From: DASWUD01 sp036401755
GTDB taxonomy: Bacteria; Pseudomonadota; Gammaproteobacteria; Thiohalomonadales; Thiohalomonadaceae
Direction: 5' to 3'
NCBI GenBank assembly: GCA_036401755.1
Contig: DASWUD010000271.1
Coordinates: forward strand, 1-8,517
Length of the DNA stretch: 8,517 nucleotides
Shown piece by piece: positions 6,868 to 8,517 of this stretch. The stretch's first letter is position 1. The number at the start of each line of letters is the position of its first letter. Made by a program: the position numbers and the translations under genes. The notes under the pieces are model-generated. The model saw only the letters and a list, made by a program, of their open reading frames with translations, did not search any database and was not told the DNA's origin.

Positions 6868-6876
6868 TCCCCGGCT

Positions 6877-7491
6877 CTATTTGATCTTCTCCAGCACAAA
6901 CGCTGCCACCTTCATCAAGGTATTCGCGGTTGCGGAGTTGATTGCCTCGACTCCTGAATCTGGATTCCTACTACGCATCGGTTCGCGCATCGCAACTTCC
7001 TGGGTGGCAATAGTCTGGTTGGTCGCGCCATCAATCAGCTGAAAACGAAAGGACAACTGCGCAACTGGCGGGGCGACGGTGAAATCCTGGCTGAACTCGA
7101 TAATTTCAGTTCGCAGTGCATAGGTATAATTGCTTGGATAGGGAGGCGTGTGTACCGCGGAGAAATAGCGGGTGCGCTCCAGAGTCCTGACCAGCAATGG
7201 CAACAGCATCTGTGCCGGGGTCGCGCCCCACTCGTGTTGTGTGAAGAAATCAACGTGATACGGGCGGATCACATAGGCCATTTGAGGTGTGTCGTAGATG
7301 GGATTGGTTTCCGGAGGAAGCACCAGCAGAGTAGCAGTGTGTGGTGTCCGTTGAGGGATCTCACGCGGCAGCTGGCTCAGCACCCCCTTGCTGGTTGCGG
7401 TTGGTACCGGAGACAACAAGGTACATGCCACAAGTGGTAGCGTGAACGCCGCAACCGCAACTCTAACCAGGGCGGCGCCCCATACTTTCAT
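6877..7491 (-). CDS. ABC-type transport auxiliary lipoprotein (PqiC/YmbA-like)
   Basis: The 204-residue product begins with a lipoprotein signal peptide ending in the lipobox LVAC, so C23 would be lipidated. Thr at +2 rather than Asp predicts sorting to the outer membrane. The mature part matches the ABC_trans_aux (PqiC/YmbA) family: TATLLVLPPETNPIYDTPQMAYVIRP opens it, followed by the conserved ATPAQMLLPLLVRTLERTRYFSAV segment and strands ending in a helix near NTLMKVAAFVLEKIK. Such lipoproteins partner with MCE proteins in moving lipids between the inner and outer membranes. The start codon overlaps the stop of the MCE gene (ATGA, 7488-7491), so the two are translationally coupled and probably form one complex. 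The ribosome binding site is weak, as expected for coupling. Confidence 0.9.
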   Translation of the reverse strand: MKVWGAALVRVAVAAFTLPLVACTLLSPVPTATSKGVLSQLPREIPQRTPHTATLLVLPPETNPIYDTPQMAYVIRPYHVDFFTQHEWGATPAQMLLPLLVRTLERTRYFSAVHTPPYPSNYTYALRTEIIEFSQDFTVAPPVAQLSFRFQLIDGATNQTIATQEVAMREPMRSRNPDSGVEAINSATANTLMKVAAFVLEKIK

Positions 7492-8315
7492 TTGGATTCA
7501 CCAGGCCCCGGCGGGGGCTGCGCGGCACCACGCAAGAGAATGGAAGGTTCGCGATTAATTTTTCCGGCAACGCCATTTAGTGAATCAGATAGCTTATCCA
7601 GCTTGTCGAGCGTTCGATAGGCTTCCGGCAGGAGCTGAAATTGCACCGTCCTGACGGTATCCCCGCTTGACTCCAGCAACGTGTTGAACTGGTCGCTCGC
7701 CTGTTTGGTATTGAGAATAATCGCATTAAGTTTCTTGGTGTTATCGGCAAGCATGTGGGTCACCTGCTGCAAGCTATCCACCGATTGCTTGAGTGACGCC
7801 ACGGTATTTTCGTCCAGCACTGAACGCAGGGTATCGGTCACGTACTGCACATTTTCGTTAAGCTGGTTGATCGTTGTGTCCAGATTGACCGAATGGGATG
7901 GGGCGGTGCGGATTTGCGGGTAAGGGCTACCGTTTTTGGCCAACAGCGAACGGGTATTGTCCGCGCTATTTTCCATGGCAACATAGACGTACCCGGTAAA
8001 GCCCCGTGTGGCGAGCCCCCGCGCGGTAATGGTCGCAATGGTGGCGGTCGTGATCGGCACCTCCTTTCGGATATTCAGCAGGATGGTGACCGAGTTGGGA
8101 TTGGTTAACTCGACACTAGTGACTTTGCCCACCTCGACGCCATGAAACTCTACCGGGGCATCGACGATTAACCCGGACACGGAATCCTGCGTAACGATCT
8201 GATAGGTGGTGTATTGGCTGGCAGTATAGAAATACCAAGCGAGCCCGACCACGATAGCGAGAACGACTACCAGCGCAAAGGCCAACCTCGCCCGGTTCTC
8301 TATGCTGACCATCAT
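7488..8315 (-). CDS. MCE-family (MlaD-like) lipid transport protein
   Basis: The 275-residue product has one membrane anchor (about 10-30), so most of it lies in the periplasm. A single MCE domain covers about 38-115, with SGLIVDAPVEFHGVEVGKVTSVEL at its front and a hydrophobic ARGLATRGFTGYVYV segment that forms the pore lining in MlaD-type rings. A long helical region follows (about 145-255), and it ends in the typical NREPSILLRG plus a Pro-rich tail. MCE proteins form hexameric rings or tubes that carry phospholipids or other hydrophobic compounds between membranes, powered by an MlaE permease and MlaF ATPase. The ATG at 8315 has GGAGGG at 8326-8321; a second Met follows directly. No permease or ATPase gene lies upstream within the window, although that is the usual operon order. 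Confidence 0.93.
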   Translation of the reverse strand: MMVSIENRARLAFALVVVLAIVVGLAWYFYTASQYTTYQIVTQDSVSGLIVDAPVEFHGVEVGKVTSVELTNPNSVTILLNIRKEVPITTATIATITARGLATRGFTGYVYVAMENSADNTRSLLAKNGSPYPQIRTAPSHSVNLDTTINQLNENVQYVTDTLRSVLDENTVASLKQSVDSLQQVTHMLADNTKKLNAIILNTKQASDQFNTLLESSGDTVRTVQFQLLPEAYRTLDKLDKLSDSLNGVAGKINREPSILLRGAAQPPPGPGESK

Positions 8316-8320
8316 CGCGG

Positions 8321-8326
8321 CCCTCC
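8321..8326 (-). promoter_or_regulatory. Ribosome binding site of the MCE gene
   Basis: GGAGGG on the minus strand lies five bases before the ATG at 8315. It is a strong site and indicates independent translation initiation, not coupling to an upstream gene. Confidence 0.65.
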
Positions 8327-8517
8327 AACCAGCTGGATTAGCCTGAATTCTTCATTGATCAGGAAAGCATAGCCCTAAAAAGGTGCCGGACAACCGCGAG
8401 GGCCCCGCGCTTGCAACATTTAACAAAATACGTCTATCCCTCCCGTGAGGAGACGCAGAGCAGCGAGCTTTGCAGTATGGCGCAGTTGCTGAAGTGCGAG
8501 TACACAGCCATGAAAGA
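8327..8517. other. Right-hand end with no assignable gene
   Basis: This stretch lies upstream of the MCE gene and runs to the window edge. Translating the minus strand gives no resemblance to an MlaE permease C-terminus. A plus-strand frame is open to the edge, with ATG codons at 8477 and 8511, but too few codons are visible to judge whether it begins a divergent gene. A near-perfect GC palindrome lies at 8395-8409. Confidence 0.4.
8366..8393 (-). promoter_or_regulatory. Possible sigma-70 promoter for the MCE-lipoprotein pair
   Basis: On the minus strand TTGTCC (8393-8388) is followed after 16 bases by TATGCT (8371-8366), about 50 bases before the MCE start. Both hexamers are imperfect, so the call rests mainly on position and spacing. 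Confidence 0.3.

Noticed and set aside
8477..8517. Plus-strand ATG at 8477 as the start of a divergent gene
   Set aside because: Only 13 codons are visible before the window edge and no well-spaced ribosome binding site precedes it.

Overview
The window looks like a stretch of chromosome from a Gram-negative bacterium. It has fairly high GC content, Sec-type signal peptides, an outer-membrane lipoprotein, and a cytochrome b561 and MCE protein of proteobacterial type. I infer a gammaproteobacterium from the protein families but cannot name a genus. I see no tRNA, rRNA, CRISPR array, insertion sequence or phage gene.

Layout. (1) Bases 1-317 hold no convincing gene. (2) 318-899 (+) encodes a small exported FKBP-type prolyl isomerase with a divergent active site. 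(3) 900-1044 is a convergent gap with a compound inverted repeat. (4) The minus strand from 5903 to 1045 carries, in transcription order, a large exported CotA-like multicopper oxidase, a strong intrinsic terminator, a Mip/FkpA-like FKBP isomerase, and a periplasmic cytochrome c fused to a type I substrate-binding domain. The last two genes overlap by 4 bases. (5) 5904-6300 is a divergent intergenic region. (6) 6301-6867 (+) encodes a cytochrome b561. (7) The minus strand from 8315 to 6877 carries an MCE/MlaD-like protein and an ABC-transport auxiliary lipoprotein, overlapping by 4 bases. (8) 8327-8517 has no assignable gene.

How they may work together. The oxidase, two isomerases and heme/substrate-binding fusion are all predicted to act in the periplasm, and the b561 could connect such redox chemistry to the quinone pool. 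A periplasmic oxidation or sensing module, with its own folding helpers, is a reasonable inference; its substrate is unknown. The MCE-lipoprotein pair belongs to envelope lipid transport and is probably unrelated. The most notable items are the heme-plus-binding-protein fusion, the disulfide-prone enlarged Sec-exported oxidase, the terminator between the oxidase and the isomerase, and the two related FKBPs with a shortened loop.
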